A DNA stretch of 64,000 nucleotides from Methylotenera sp. (GCF_029945535.1 NZ_JAQSCU010000018.1:12776-76775), one strand, 5' to 3'. Positions 26,177-38,205 are shown, counted from the first letter of the stretch. A program made the numbers and translations. The notes: a model not told the origin generated them from the sequence alone.

Positions 26177-28633
26177 ATGCTAAAAAGCCGTTTTTTAAGT
26201 GGCTTAACCGCTGCTTTGTTACTTTGCAGCTTACGCTCGCATGCCGAAAGTGAAGTGATTCCTGTTGAATCTTCAACTATAGGCGACACACTTGGTTTAG
26301 TTGACACGTCTGATGAAGCGAATGCTGTAAAAGCAAATGCAGATGCGCTGGTGATTGAAGGCGATAAACTAGAGCTACATCTTGATAGAGAGATGCGGGC
26401 GATTGGTAACGCTAAAATCAGCCGAGGCAAACAAAATATCACCGGCGACTTAATAGATTACAACGTCCAAAATGACGAACTGCATGTCACTGGCAATGCC
26501 AGCATCAATGTCGGCAATGCCCAACTGACCGGGCTTGAGCTACACATGCACCTATCAGAAAGCATAGGCGAAATTAAAGACGCTTCAATCAGCATTATTG
26601 AAGATACCGAAAAAACAGATCCTAAGAAAACCCAAGCTAACGTTAAAAGCTCTGAAAAATTCTCTAAAAACCTAGGCAACTTGCAAAGCCAACAAATTGG
26701 CGGAGCAAGCTCATACTCATTGGCAACAGAAGTGTCTGATGGCAATCAGTCGCAAGGAGATTCAGATAAAAACGCCTCGCCTCGCTCATCGAACGCACGC
26801 GGTGATGCAAAAGCTATTATTTTTGAAGGTCAAGATAGAAAAAAATTGAAAGATGCGCGCTACACCACTTGTGATGCTGGTGTAGATGACTGGTATATTA
26901 AAGCCAACGAATTAAACCTGAATGACTACAGTAAGACTGCCGTAGCCAAAAATGCTTATATTGAATTTAAAGGTGTTCCGCTAATTTACACGCCATGGAT
27001 TAGCTTCTCATTTAACAATCAACGTAAAAGTGGTTTACTTGCGCCAACTTACGGCACCACGACTAAAAGTGGTTTTGAGTTAACTGTGCCTTTCTACTGG
27101 AACATTTCACCTAATATGGATGCAACGCTTGCAACTCGAGTTTTGAGTAAGCGCGGCGTACAATTACAAGGTGAGTTTAGATATTTAGAAGATAGTTTTT
27201 CGGGTATTGATAACCTTGAGTACCTGCCAAGTGATGACCAAACTGGGCAAAACCGATATTACGTAAACTTAAAACACCAGCAGAGTTTGGGCAAAGGCTG
27301 GTCTGCTGGCTATAGTCTGGAGAAAGTTTCTGATGATGAGTATTTTGCAGACCTATCAACGCGCATTGTGACGACTAGCCGTGTGACTCTGCCGCAGCAA
27401 TTTAATGTAGATTACGCTGACGACACGTGGAATTTTAATGCCCTTGCACAAAAGTTTCAGACTTTAGATAACTTATCCTATCCGTACGAACGTTTGCCAC
27501 AATTAACATTGAATGGCAACAAAGACTATGGCAATATTAATGCCAATGTATATACTCAGCTAGTAGCCTTCGATACCAATAAAAATGCGCCGACCAAAGT
27601 CACAGGCTCTCGTTTTACAATATACCCTAGCATTAGCTTGCCGATGAATCAAACCTATGGCTACATTACGCCTAAAATTGGGATTCACCATACTAGCTAT
27701 AGCCTTAATAACGATCCAAATAACAACAGCTCGCTAGAGCGCACCTTACCTATTGCAAGCATAGACGGCGGCTTATTTTTCGATCGCGACTTCAAAATTG
27801 CTAGCCGTAACTACACGCAAACCATAGAGCCGAGAATGTTTTACGTGTACATTCCAAAATCAAAGCAATCCGATATTCCAATCTTTGATACCAGTGAAAC
27901 TGACTTAAACTTTAGCTCGTTGTTTAGTGAAAATCAGTACACTGGCAATGATCGTATTAACAATGCCAACCAATTGAGTTTCGCATTAACGTCACGCTTG
28001 ATTGAGTCAGATACCGGCATACAGCGCTTAACAGCGTCTATTGGTCAACGTTATTACTTTGCCGATCAAACCGTATCACTACCTGATGCCACTTTACGCA
28101 AAGGTAACAGCTCCGACATTATTGCGGGGCTTAGTTCATATCTAAAAACCAGTTGGAATGTCGATGCATTTTGGCAATACAACACTGATGACTCCAGATC
28201 GGTTCGCACCACACTTTCTAGTCACTATGCGCCTGAACCAGGTAAAGCACTTAACTTAAGCTATAGTTACAGGCGCGATACCCCAGGTGGTTTAACGAGT
28301 ACAGGTTTAGACCAATTTGACTTATCAGGTCAGTGGCCTTTAGGCAAAGGCTGGTACGGCGTTGGCCGCATCAACTACTCACTGCGTGAAAGCAGTATCA
28401 TCGAAACACTGGCTGGCTTAGAGTATGATGCGGGCTGCTGGCAAACAAGAACTGTTATTCAGCGTGTAAGCACGGCAACGGCTGATGCAAACTATGCATT
28501 TTTCTTTCAACTTGAACTCGGCGGATTAGCCTCAATTGGCGCTAACCCATTATCAGTCATCAAACGCAACATTCCTGGCTATGTGAATACAGGTCTTATT
28601 CCTGACACCTATCAACAACCTTATTACGAGTAA
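26177..28633 (+). CDS. lptD: LPS-assembly outer-membrane protein LptD
   Basis: LptD is the outer-membrane translocon that, with LptE, inserts lipopolysaccharide in the outer leaflet. The 818 residues comprise a signal peptide (to about 23), an OstA-type beta-jellyroll (about 55-260) and the C-terminal 26-stranded barrel domain. Cysteines in TTCDAGVDDW (about 232) and near the C-terminus (DAGCWQTR) match those used for the inter-domain disulfide. A hydrophilic Ser/Asp/Lys-rich stretch of some 65 residues (about 141-208) interrupts the jellyroll. It heads the conserved lptD-surA-pdxA-rsmA operon. lptE is separately located behind leuS. Confidence 0.96.
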   Translation: MLKSRFLSGLTAALLLCSLRSHAESEVIPVESSTIGDTLGLVDTSDEANAVKANADALVIEGDKLELHLDREMRAIGNAKISRGKQNITGDLIDYNVQNDELHVTGNASINVGNAQLTGLELHMHLSESIGEIKDASISIIEDTEKTDPKKTQANVKSSEKFSKNLGNLQSQQIGGASSYSLATEVSDGNQSQGDSDKNASPRSSNARGDAKAIIFEGQDRKKLKDARYTTCDAGVDDWYIKANELNLNDYSKTAVAKNAYIEFKGVPLIYTPWISFSFNNQRKSGLLAPTYGTTTKSGFELTVPFYWNISPNMDATLATRVLSKRGVQLQGEFRYLEDSFSGIDNLEYLPSDDQTGQNRYYVNLKHQQSLGKGWSAGYSLEKVSDDEYFADLSTRIVTTSRVTLPQQFNVDYADDTWNFNALAQKFQTLDNLSYPYERLPQLTLNGNKDYGNINANVYTQLVAFDTNKNAPTKVTGSRFTIYPSISLPMNQTYGYITPKIGIHHTSYSLNNDPNNNSSLERTLPIASIDGGLFFDRDFKIASRNYTQTIEPRMFYVYIPKSKQSDIPIFDTSETDLNFSSLFSENQYTGNDRINNANQLSFALTSRLIESDTGIQRLTASIGQRYYFADQTVSLPDATLRKGNSSDIIAGLSSYLKTSWNVDAFWQYNTDDSRSVRTTLSSHYAPEPGKALNLSYSYRRDTPGGLTSTGLDQFDLSGQWPLGKGWYGVGRINYSLRESSIIETLAGLEYDAGCWQTRTVIQRVSTATADANYAFFFQLELGGLASIGANPLSVIKRNIPGYVNTGLIPDTYQQPYYE

Positions 28634-28661
28634 CCATTTTGCGAACTTCGTATAAACATAC

Positions 28662-29999
28662 ATGATTAAACATACAATGATTAAATATTCCGCCATTAAA
28701 AGTACAGTTCAATTGATATTGCTTGCTAGCGTGTTTCTTATCGCTAATCAATTCAATGCTCAAGCAGCAGATATTGTTAAGTTGGATCGTATTGTCGCCG
28801 TCGTCGATCAAACCGTGATTACTGAGCAAGAGCTGGAAAGCCGCATTGCCACGGTTACTGCACAATTCAAAAAGCAAGGCACGGAATTACCTGAAGAAAG
28901 TGTCTTACGTAAGCAAATTTTAGAACGCTTAATTACAGATACTCTGCAAATTCAATATGCTGCCCAAATTGGCCTTAAAGTTGATGACAATCAATTAGAT
29001 AAAACTGTTGAGAGAATCGCTGACCAAAACAACTTAACACTGACTGAGTTTAGTGAGGCGCTAGCAAAAGACGGTATCAGCATGCGTAAATTTAGAGCGG
29101 ATATTCGCAATGAAATTACGGTTGCTAGGTTACGTGAACGTGAAGTTGACGGTCGCGTGAACGTAAGCGAATCTGAAATTGACAATTATTTAACTTCACA
29201 ATCCTCGCTCAACGAAAATACTGATGAATTTGAAATCTCGCACATTTTGATTCGCACGCCTGAAGAAGGTGCCACAGAAGACATTCAAAAAGCCAAAGCC
29301 AAAGTGGATGAGGCAGTAAGCCAACTGAATTCTGGCGTTAGCTTTGCCAAAGTATCTGCTAGTTTTTCTGATGCGCCTAACGCTTTAGAAGGTGGTAGCT
29401 TGGGTTGGAAAAAAGGTTCGCAAATGCCCGCTTTGTTCTTAGATGCATTAAAAAACATGCAAGCAGATGAGGTATCAGCACCGCTGCGCAGCCCAAACGG
29501 CTTCCACTTACTCAAACTTACCAATAAGCGCGGCGGCAATTCTCCGCTAGTGATTCAACAAACACATGCGCGCCATATTTTGATCAAAATTACCGAGGTA
29601 ATGTCTGACAAAGAAGCTGAAACTAAAATTAATACGATTAAAGAGCGTCTTGATAACGGTGAAAAATTTGAAGTATTGGCTCGGCAGTTTTCAGAAGATT
29701 CTACGGCATCAAATGGTGGCGATTTAAACTGGGTAAACCCTGGTGATACTGTTCCACCTTTCGAAAATGCCATGAACGCACTTAAAGATGGGCAAATCAG
29801 CGCACCAGTGCGCAGTCAGTTTGGCTGGCATATCATTCAAGTGATGGAGCGTCGCTCGCAAGACATGAGCAAGGAATCTGCTCGCTTAAAAGCCCGTCAA
29901 GAAATTCGCGCACGTAAAGCAGATGAAGCTTATCAAGACTGGATCCGTGAGTTGCGCGATCGTGCTTACGTTGAGCTTAGACTTGAAGATAAGTTTTAA
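28662..29999 (+). CDS. surA: Periplasmic peptidyl-prolyl isomerase / chaperone SurA
   Basis: SurA escorts outer-membrane proteins, including LptD, through the periplasm. The 445 residues comprise a signal peptide (cleavage near AQA-AD, residue 35), the N-terminal chaperone core (about 40-190), two parvulin domains (about 192-290, starting FEISHILIRTP, and 300-400, starting THARHILIKI) and the C-terminal helix. Two near ATGs (28662 and 28677) exist; either gives a usable signal peptide. It lies 28 bp after lptD. Confidence 0.96.
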   Translation: MIKHTMIKYSAIKSTVQLILLASVFLIANQFNAQAADIVKLDRIVAVVDQTVITEQELESRIATVTAQFKKQGTELPEESVLRKQILERLITDTLQIQYAAQIGLKVDDNQLDKTVERIADQNNLTLTEFSEALAKDGISMRKFRADIRNEITVARLREREVDGRVNVSESEIDNYLTSQSSLNENTDEFEISHILIRTPEEGATEDIQKAKAKVDEAVSQLNSGVSFAKVSASFSDAPNALEGGSLGWKKGSQMPALFLDALKNMQADEVSAPLRSPNGFHLLKLTNKRGGNSPLVIQQTHARHILIKITEVMSDKEAETKINTIKERLDNGEKFEVLARQFSEDSTASNGGDLNWVNPGDTVPPFENAMNALKDGQISAPVRSQFGWHIIQVMERRSQDMSKESARLKARQEIRARKADEAYQDWIRELRDRAYVELRLEDKF

Positions 30000-30027
30000 G
30001 CTACATAATTTTTCCGCTTAGTTTAAC

Positions 30028-31035
30028 GTGACAAAATCACTTCCACGCATTGCAATCACTGCCGGTGAACCAGCTGGCATAGGCGCGGATCTATGCGTAT
30101 TGTTAGCGCATCAGCCGCTCAACGCCGAAGTGGTCATCATTGCGGATGCCAACATGCTGCAAGCACGAGCTAAGGCACTTAATGTAAGTATTCAAATCCA
30201 AGAATACTCTGCGAAATCACATACAGCACATCTCGGTAATGGCGCTATCACTGTGTTACATCAAGCCATCAGCCAACCTTCAGTGGCAGGACAATTAGAT
30301 GCGCGTAATAGCCAATATGTGTTGGAAACGCTAAAAACTGCAGCATTAGGATGTATGAGTCAAGCGTTTGATGCAATGGTCACTGCGCCCGTACATAAAG
30401 GTATTATCAACGACGCAGGCATTGCATTTAGCGGCCACACTGAATTTTTAGCAGAGCTGACCAACACACCACAAGTCGTGATGATGCTGGTGGGTAGTGG
30501 CTTACGCGTTGCACTTGCCACCACGCACTTAGCGCTTAAAGATGTGCCCGCCGCCATTACTAAAAACAGCTTAGAAACCACTATTCGAATTTTGCATCAC
30601 GATTTAGTCAATAAATTTGGCTTGAAGAATCCACGCATTTTAGTAGCTGGTTTAAATCCGCATGCGGGTGAAGATGGTTATTTAGGCCGTGAAGAAATCG
30701 ACATTATCAACCCAGTGCTAGAAAAGTTACGTACTGAATGCATGCAATTGATAGGTGCGCTGCCAGCAGATACGCTATTCGCAAAACACCACCTAAGCAA
30801 AGCCGATGCTGTGCTTGCTATGTACCACGACCAAGGCTTACCAGTACTTAAGCATGCCAGTTTTGGTGAAGGCGTCAACGTAACATTGGGCTTACCGATT
30901 ATCCGCACCTCGGTTGATCACGGTACTGCGCTAGAATTAGCGGGAACGGGTAATATTGAAATCGGCAGTATGCTAGCCGCCATTGAGTTGGCAATTACAC
31001 TAGTCAATAACAAATCTAAAAGCAAGCCCAATTAA
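30028..31035 (+). CDS. pdxA: 4-hydroxythreonine-4-phosphate dehydrogenase
   Basis: PdxA oxidises 4-phosphohydroxy-L-threonine in the DXP-dependent pyridoxal phosphate route. The 335-residue protein starts with GTG and shows the family's [14 protein letters not shown], the central [13 protein letters not shown] and [12 protein letters not shown], and a metal site formed by the His of GHTEF, the His of [11 protein letters not shown] and the His of [11 protein letters not shown]. It is third in the lptD-surA-pdxA-rsmA order, 28 bp from surA and 14 bp from rsmA. Confidence 0.96.
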   Translation: MTKSLPRIAITAGEPAGIGADLCVLLAHQPLNAEVVIIADANMLQARAKALNVSIQIQEYSAKSHTAHLGNGAITVLHQAISQPSVAGQLDARNSQYVLETLKTAALGCMSQAFDAMVTAPVHKGIINDAGIAFSGHTEFLAELTNTPQVVMMLVGSGLRVALATTHLALKDVPAAITKNSLETTIRILHHDLVNKFGLKNPRILVAGLNPHAGEDGYLGREEIDIINPVLEKLRTECMQLIGALPADTLFAKHHLSKADAVLAMYHDQGLPVLKHASFGEGVNVTLGLPIIRTSVDHGTALELAGTGNIEIGSMLAAIELAITLVNNKSKSKPN

Positions 31036-31049
31036 ATTAAGCCCAATCA

Positions 31050-31847
31050 ATGAAACACATCGCAAAAAAACGCTTCGGCCAAAATTTTCTTACTGACCAA
31101 GGTGTTATTTCTAGGTTAGTAGAAGCCATATCACCCAAAGTAGATGACTTGATGATCGAGATTGGCCCAGGCTTAGGCGCGCTAACCAAGCCGCTACTGC
31201 AAAGGTTAAAGCTTCTACACGTAGTAGAGGTAGACCGCGACATTATCGCGTGGATGCAGACAGAATACGCGAAACCAGCTTACGCAAATAACACCATCAA
31301 CATTCACAATGCCGATGCGCTCAAGTTTGATTTCACCCAATTAGCTGATAAAAAGTCTGGTCAAAATCTGCGCGTAACAGGCAACCTGCCTTACAACATT
31401 TCAACGCCAATCTTATTTCACCTGCTCGACAATGTAAGCGCCATTATCGATATGCATTTCATGCTGCAAAAAGAAGTGGTAGAACGCATGGTAGCCTCGC
31501 CCTCGACGGCAGCGTATGGAAGGCTTAGCGTAATGCTGCAATATCGCTTACAAATGGATTATTTAATCACCGTACCGCCAGAAGCTTTTGAACCTGCTCC
31601 AAAAGTAGAGTCTGCTTTTGTGCGTTGTGTACCGCATGCCGTGCTACCTTTCGTAGCCAAAGACGAAGCTATCTTCGCTAAAGTCGTGCTGGCCGCTTTC
31701 GGTCAGCGCCGTAAAACATTGCGCAACACGTTGAAAGAACTATTAAATGACGAAGGCTTTACCGCACTTAATATTGACTCGCAAAAACGTGCAGAAAATT
31801 TAGCCGTTTCAGATTTTGTTGCTATTGCAAATTACTTAAGCAACTAG
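31050..31847 (+). CDS. rsmA: 16S rRNA dimethyladenosine transferase RsmA/KsgA
   Basis: RsmA dimethylates two adjacent adenosines (A1518 and A1519 in E. coli numbering) of 16S rRNA helix 45 using SAM. The 265-residue protein begins with KKRFGQNFLTD. The SAM-binding loop is IEIGPGLGALT and the catalytic motif IV is NLPYN. The stop codon itself forms part of the GTAG head of a REP-like element at 31847-31961. Confidence 0.97.
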   Translation: MKHIAKKRFGQNFLTDQGVISRLVEAISPKVDDLMIEIGPGLGALTKPLLQRLKLLHVVEVDRDIIAWMQTEYAKPAYANNTINIHNADALKFDFTQLADKKSGQNLRVTGNLPYNISTPILFHLLDNVSAIIDMHFMLQKEVVERMVASPSTAAYGRLSVMLQYRLQMDYLITVPPEAFEPAPKVESAFVRCVPHAVLPFVAKDEAIFAKVVLAAFGQRRKTLRNTLKELLNDEGFTALNIDSQKRAENLAVSDFVAIANYLSN

Positions 31848-31961
31848 TAGAAGCGGCGCCCCGTTTAGCAAAACTTGCCAGCTTGCTGGCTTTAGTGTTG
31901 ATTATCAGCTTTCTCTGGCGCGAAAGCAATATTGCAAATCGCGACGAGACGTCGCTCCTAC
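31847..31961. repeat. REP-pair (BIME-like) inverted repeat between rsmA and adk
   Basis: The two ends are inverted copies: GTAGAAGCGGCG at 31847-31858 and, on the minus strand, GTAGGAGCGACG at 31961-31950 (10 of 12 match). The right unit folds as gcgacg-aga-cgtcgc (31941-31955). A central palindrome, gccagc-tt-gctggc, lies at 31877-31890. A GTAG tetranucleotide followed by a short GC hairpin is the form of REP sequences mobilised by RAYT (TnpA-REP) proteins. No such gene is in the window. Confidence 0.65.
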
Positions 31962-32004
31962 CATTAAAATTTGATTATCAATGAATCTTAGCAACATAGA
32001 GTGC

Positions 32005-32013
32005 TGATATAAT
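32005..32013 (+). promoter_or_regulatory. Extended -10 promoter candidate for adk
   Basis: TGATATAAT (TG, one base, TATAAT) lies 50 bp before the adk start codon, with only a weak -35 about 17 bp upstream. The extended -10 form often compensates for that. Confidence 0.5.
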
Positions 32014-32032
32014 TTAGCCAAATAAAATTTAA

Positions 32033-32716
<684 letters not shown>

Positions 32717-32723
32717 TTATTCA

Positions 32724-32752
32724 GGTGTGCAAATAAAATCTATTTGCACACC
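32724..32752 (+). terminator. Hairpin terminator after adk
   Basis: ggtgtgcaaata (32724-32735) pairs perfectly over 12 bp with tatttgcacacc (32741-32752). A short T-run (actttt) follows a few bases later, so it is probably a weak intrinsic terminator before the next gene. Confidence 0.6.
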
Positions 32753-32766
32753 CACACACTTTTGCT

Positions 32767-33270
32767 ATGGAAATTAATGATAAATTAAGATTAAAAAGTT
32801 ACTTGTTACTTTTGCTAGCAACTATTACTGCTTGCGCACCGGACCAACGCTTAACTGAAGAGTCATTAAGGTATCAATTTAGCAAAAATGAAGCTACTCT
32901 CAATAAACTTGCTGAAATGGCTCGACAAGATAAAGACTTAATTTTCATCATGCCAAAAAAAGGTGGTTTTGAAGGTGGGGATTATCACTGGAATCGACAG
33001 AAATCCAATCTTAGTGAAACCCGCAGAAATGAATATCGAACATTACTAAAAAGCGCTGCAATAGATGGTGGAATGAGCGTCTATAAAGGGAATCTAGATT
33101 TTGATGTTCATGCATTCATTTCTGGAGTTGGATATTTAAATATGGATATTCAGCCTTCTAAAGATGCTCAACTTGCCCGCACAAGAAATGAATGTAAATT
33201 TAATAAAGTTCAGCACAAATGCTTTATACATTTAACCAAAAATTGGTATATGAGCTTTGGCACATCGTAG
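32767..33270 (+). CDS. Putative lipoprotein of unknown function
   Basis: This 167-residue protein has a positively charged N-terminus, a hydrophobic stretch and a lipobox ending at ITAC (Cys23), so it is probably a lipoprotein. The mature part is charged and mixed, with two further cysteines near the C-terminus in NECKFNKVQHKCF that could form a disulfide loop. I recognise no family. It sits alone between the adk terminator and a long repeat-filled gap, and its codon use is more AT-rich than that of its neighbours, which may indicate a strain-variable gene. Confidence 0.65.
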   Translation: MEINDKLRLKSYLLLLLATITACAPDQRLTEESLRYQFSKNEATLNKLAEMARQDKDLIFIMPKKGGFEGGDYHWNRQKSNLSETRRNEYRTLLKSAAIDGGMSVYKGNLDFDVHAFISGVGYLNMDIQPSKDAQLARTRNECKFNKVQHKCFIHLTKNWYMSFGTS

Positions 33271-33275
33271 CTAGC

Positions 33276-33343
33276 GTAGCCCGTATGCAATACGAAGCTA
33301 ATATTTCCACATCCGCAACTTCCCCGTGTCACACACGGGCTAC
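33276..33343. repeat. REP-like inverted pair with GTAGCCCG heads
   Basis: GTAGCCCGTATG at 33276-33287 is mirrored by the complement of 33332-33343 (11 of 12 match). Each unit then folds: cgtat-gca-atacg at 33282-33294, and cccgtgt-cac-acacggg at 33323-33339. Their outward GTAG ends resemble those at 31847-31961 but the stem sequence differs, so this is a second family. Confidence 0.65.
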
Positions 33344-33424
33344 AAATAACCAACCGGCGTAGGCTATCGAAAACTGAAAGCCATTGCAGTGTATACACTT
33401 CGCTAATATTCTCCACCTCAGAAT

Positions 33425-33549
33425 CCCCCTGCTGTCGCGCCGAGTAGCACAGTCTTAATGGGAGATTTTGGTAATTGGATGTTTGAGCGAAGCGAGTTTC
33501 CGATTGCCGCCCATTAAGGCGAGCAACGCAGGAAATAAGCGATAGGGGG
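33425..33549 (+). repeat. Nested-stem structured element
   Basis: Three coaxial helices are visible. The outer one pairs ccccct (33425-33430) and tcgc (33435-33438) with gcga (33539-33542) and aggggg (33544-33549). The middle one pairs 33452-33462 with 33510-33520 (11 bp, one G-U). The inner one pairs 33470-33479 with 33499-33508 (10 bp, two G-U). The terminal loop is 19 nt and contains gagcgaagcgag. The three G-U pairs form only if the plus strand is the RNA. Confidence 0.6.
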
Positions 33550-33619
33550 TAGCCTTTCACAACCGACTTAGTGCTTTAGCACTTAGCGAGGTTGGGATGC
33601 CACCTGCCGGTATTCTTTG

Positions 33620-33653
33620 GTTACTTTCTTTTGGCTAAGCAAAAGAAAGTAAC
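33620..33653. repeat. Perfect 14-bp hairpin repeat
   Basis: gttactttcttttg (33620-33633) and caaaagaaagtaac (33640-33653) are exact complements around gctaag. Similar pyrimidine/purine hairpins occur as dispersed repeats in many beta- and gammaproteobacterial genomes (from memory, not checked). Confidence 0.7.
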
Positions 33654-33717
33654 TCGCCAGTCGCGCGAAAGCGACCACACTCAAATACGAATAAATCCTA
33701 AATACAAAGCCTCTAGA

Positions 33718-33737
33718 TTCCGACTTTCGTCGGAATA
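33718..33737. repeat. Palindrome attccgac-tttc-gtcggaat
   Basis: Eight bp are perfectly inverted around a four-base loop. The ATTCC...GGAAT ends are like the 20-bp dRS3-type repeats of Neisseria and like the left arm of the element at 41866. Confidence 0.55.
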
Positions 33738-33829
33738 ACGGTCTGTTAGAAACGTAACTCCACATCACAGCCTGAATGACGCGCCCCCTGCTTAGAGGTA
33801 TAATCTTTAAATCTAAAATTAACCTTTAA

Positions 33830-36280
<2,451 letters not shown>

Positions 36281-36283
36281 GTT

Positions 36284-36784
36284 ATGCAAAGCATCGTACG
36301 CCGTATCAGTGTTGTATTTTTACTTGCGTTAGCGCTCTCAGCCTGCGGATATCAGCTGCGCGGCGTGGCTGATTTATCTTTTAAAAATCTGTATATTCAA
36401 GGTGCGCCACTGAGCATTTCGAAAGATTTAAAAAAATCGCTGAAAACCAACGGTATTCAAATTGTAGATAGTGCCGAGCAAGCTGAGCTATTACTTGAAT
36501 TATTGAGTGAAGCCAATGAAAAACGGATTCTATCCTTGAGCGGAACTGGTGTGGTGCGTGAATACGAACTGAACTATCGTGCCAGCTTTAGAACTCGTGC
36601 GCCGGCTAGCCCTACTTGGAGCGCCCCACAAACTGTGCAAACACGTCGCAGCTTTTCATATAACGATACTGACTTACTTGGAAAAGGCGATGAAGAGGCT
36701 ATGCTGAATCTTGATATGCACAAAGATGCGGTGCGCGAATTGATGCGTCGACTAACGGCCATTAAGCCCGCAGCCGAGCAATAG
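36284..36784 (+). CDS. lptE: LPS-assembly lipoprotein LptE
   Basis: LptE is the outer-membrane lipoprotein plug of LptD. The 166-residue protein has a lipobox LALSACGYQLRG (Cys21), the mature start typical of the family. An alpha/beta two-layer sandwich with the REYELNYRASF strand and the C-terminal MHKDAVRELMRRL helix follows. It sits between leuS (3 bp) and holA (6 bp), the conserved location in proteobacteria. Confidence 0.95.
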   Translation: MQSIVRRISVVFLLALALSACGYQLRGVADLSFKNLYIQGAPLSISKDLKKSLKTNGIQIVDSAEQAELLLELLSEANEKRILSLSGTGVVREYELNYRASFRTRAPASPTWSAPQTVQTRRSFSYNDTDLLGKGDEEAMLNLDMHKDAVRELMRRLTAIKPAAEQ

Positions 36785-36790
36785 TTTCAC

Positions 36791-37819
36791 ATGCAACTAG
36801 TATTAGCGCATCTAGAAAAACATCTCACACAAAGCTTAAAACCGCTTTATATACTAGTGGGCGATGAACCGCTGGCGCAGCGTGAAAGTCTAGATGCGAT
36901 TAGAGCGGCCGCACGTATGCAAGGTTATGATGAGCGTACCACTTTAACGGTTGAGCGCTACTTTAATTGGCAGCAAATTCAATCTTATGGGCAATCTATC
37001 TCGCTATTTGCAAGCCAGCGTTTATTAGAAATTAATATCCCCTCTGGGAAACCGGGTGTGGATGGCGGCAAAGCACTGCAAGCTTTGGCTAACAAAGCAA
37101 TTCCCGACACTTGTGTGGTGATTATTCTACCTAAACTTGAACGCGACGCAGCCAACAGCGCATGGTTTAGCGCACTAGAGAAAAACGCTGTCACCATATC
37201 GCTGAATGAAGTTGATGCTGCAAACCTACCCAAATGGATTGCTAGCAGGCTCGCGTTACAAGGTCAGCACACTAGCCAGCAAACATTAGAGTTTTTAGCG
37301 CATCAGGTTGAAGGTAACTTGTTGGCAGCTAATCAAGAAGTGCAAAAATTAGGCTTGCTCTACCCGCAAGGTGAATTAAGCGATGCCACTGTGCGCGAGG
37401 CTGTACTCAATGTTTCGCGCTACGATGCGTTTCAATTAGGCGAAGCTGTGCTGGCAGGCGACGCCGCAAGAACTGTGCGTATATTACAAGGTCTACAAGA
37501 TGAAGGCGAAAATGCCGTTGCTGTGATGAGCCCACTCATGTGGGTGCTGCGACCATTGGTGCGTATTAAACAAGCTGAAATGCGCGGTGAAAATATCATG
37601 AACGCGATGACGAATGCGCGGATTTATGGTGATAAACAAGCTTTAGTGAAGCGCGCCTTGGCTAGATTAAATCTCAAACAACTAGAAGCCGCGCTACAAA
37701 AACTGGCTGATATTGATAAAACGGCCAAAGGCGTGATGCTGGGTGATGCTTGGCTAGAAATCTCCAGATTGTGTTTTGGCTTGGCTAGAGTTGGTTCAAG
37801 TAGAACTAGACTCAAATAA
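36791..37819 (+). CDS. holA: DNA polymerase III delta subunit
   Basis: HolA is the clamp-loader wrench that opens the beta clamp. The 342-residue protein has a degenerate P-loop region LYILVGDEPLAQRESLDAIR, a central domain with LEFLAHQVEGNLLAANQEVQKL, and a C-terminal collar domain ending LGDAWLEISRLCFGLA. The length matches the family. It is third in leuS-lptE-holA, followed by a DUF5329 gene after 17 bp. Confidence 0.95.
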   Translation: MQLVLAHLEKHLTQSLKPLYILVGDEPLAQRESLDAIRAAARMQGYDERTTLTVERYFNWQQIQSYGQSISLFASQRLLEINIPSGKPGVDGGKALQALANKAIPDTCVVIILPKLERDAANSAWFSALEKNAVTISLNEVDAANLPKWIASRLALQGQHTSQQTLEFLAHQVEGNLLAANQEVQKLGLLYPQGELSDATVREAVLNVSRYDAFQLGEAVLAGDAARTVRILQGLQDEGENAVAVMSPLMWVLRPLVRIKQAEMRGENIMNAMTNARIYGDKQALVKRALARLNLKQLEAALQKLADIDKTAKGVMLGDAWLEISRLCFGLARVGSSRTRLK

Positions 37820-37836
37820 AACAAGATTAAAGTGAA

Positions 37837-38205
37837 ATGAAGAAAATACTTTTAGCGTTACTATTTACATGTTCAACCAATGTGTTCGCCACAAATATAG
37901 CCCCATCGACCCAGCAAGAGATTCAATATCTGCTCAAAGCATTAGAAAGTTCAGACTGCAAATTTAATCGTAATGGCAGCTGGTATGTCGCAACTGAAGC
38001 CAGTGCGCATTTACAAAAGAAATATAAATACCTTGCCGATCACAATTACATCAGCACAACAGAGAGCTTTATTGACATTGGTGCGTCAAAAAGTAGTGCC
38101 AGTGGGAAGGCGTATGAGGTAAAGTGTGGGGATAGCAAACCTGTGGAAAGTAAACAATGGTTTATCAACACACTAAAAACTTACCGTACAGAAAAACATG
38201 ACTAA
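37837..38205 (+). CDS. DUF5329 (YfeK-like) periplasmic protein
   Basis: This 122-residue protein has a signal peptide ([12 protein letters not shown]...VFA-T, cleavage about residue 19). The mature core [23 protein letters not shown] and the segment [20 protein letters not shown] are those of the DUF5329 family, which includes E. coli YfeK. Two cysteines (about 47 and 94) may be disulfide-linked. The function of the family is unknown. Its stop overlaps the proA start by 8 bp, so it is in the same transcript. Its place between holA and proA is not a widely conserved order. Confidence 0.75.
   Translation: MKKILLALLFTCSTNVFATNIAPSTQQEIQYLLKALESSDCKFNRNGSWYVATEASAHLQKKYKYLADHNYISTTESFIDIGASKSSASGKAYEVKCGDSKPVESKQWFINTLKTYRTEKHD

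Noticed and set aside
33210-33768. Minus-strand reading frames of 116 and 61 codons in the gap before leuS
   Set aside because: They run through several palindromes, overlap the end of the lipoprotein gene on the other strand, lack a domain and have repeat-like composition. They are best explained as frames through dispersed repeats.
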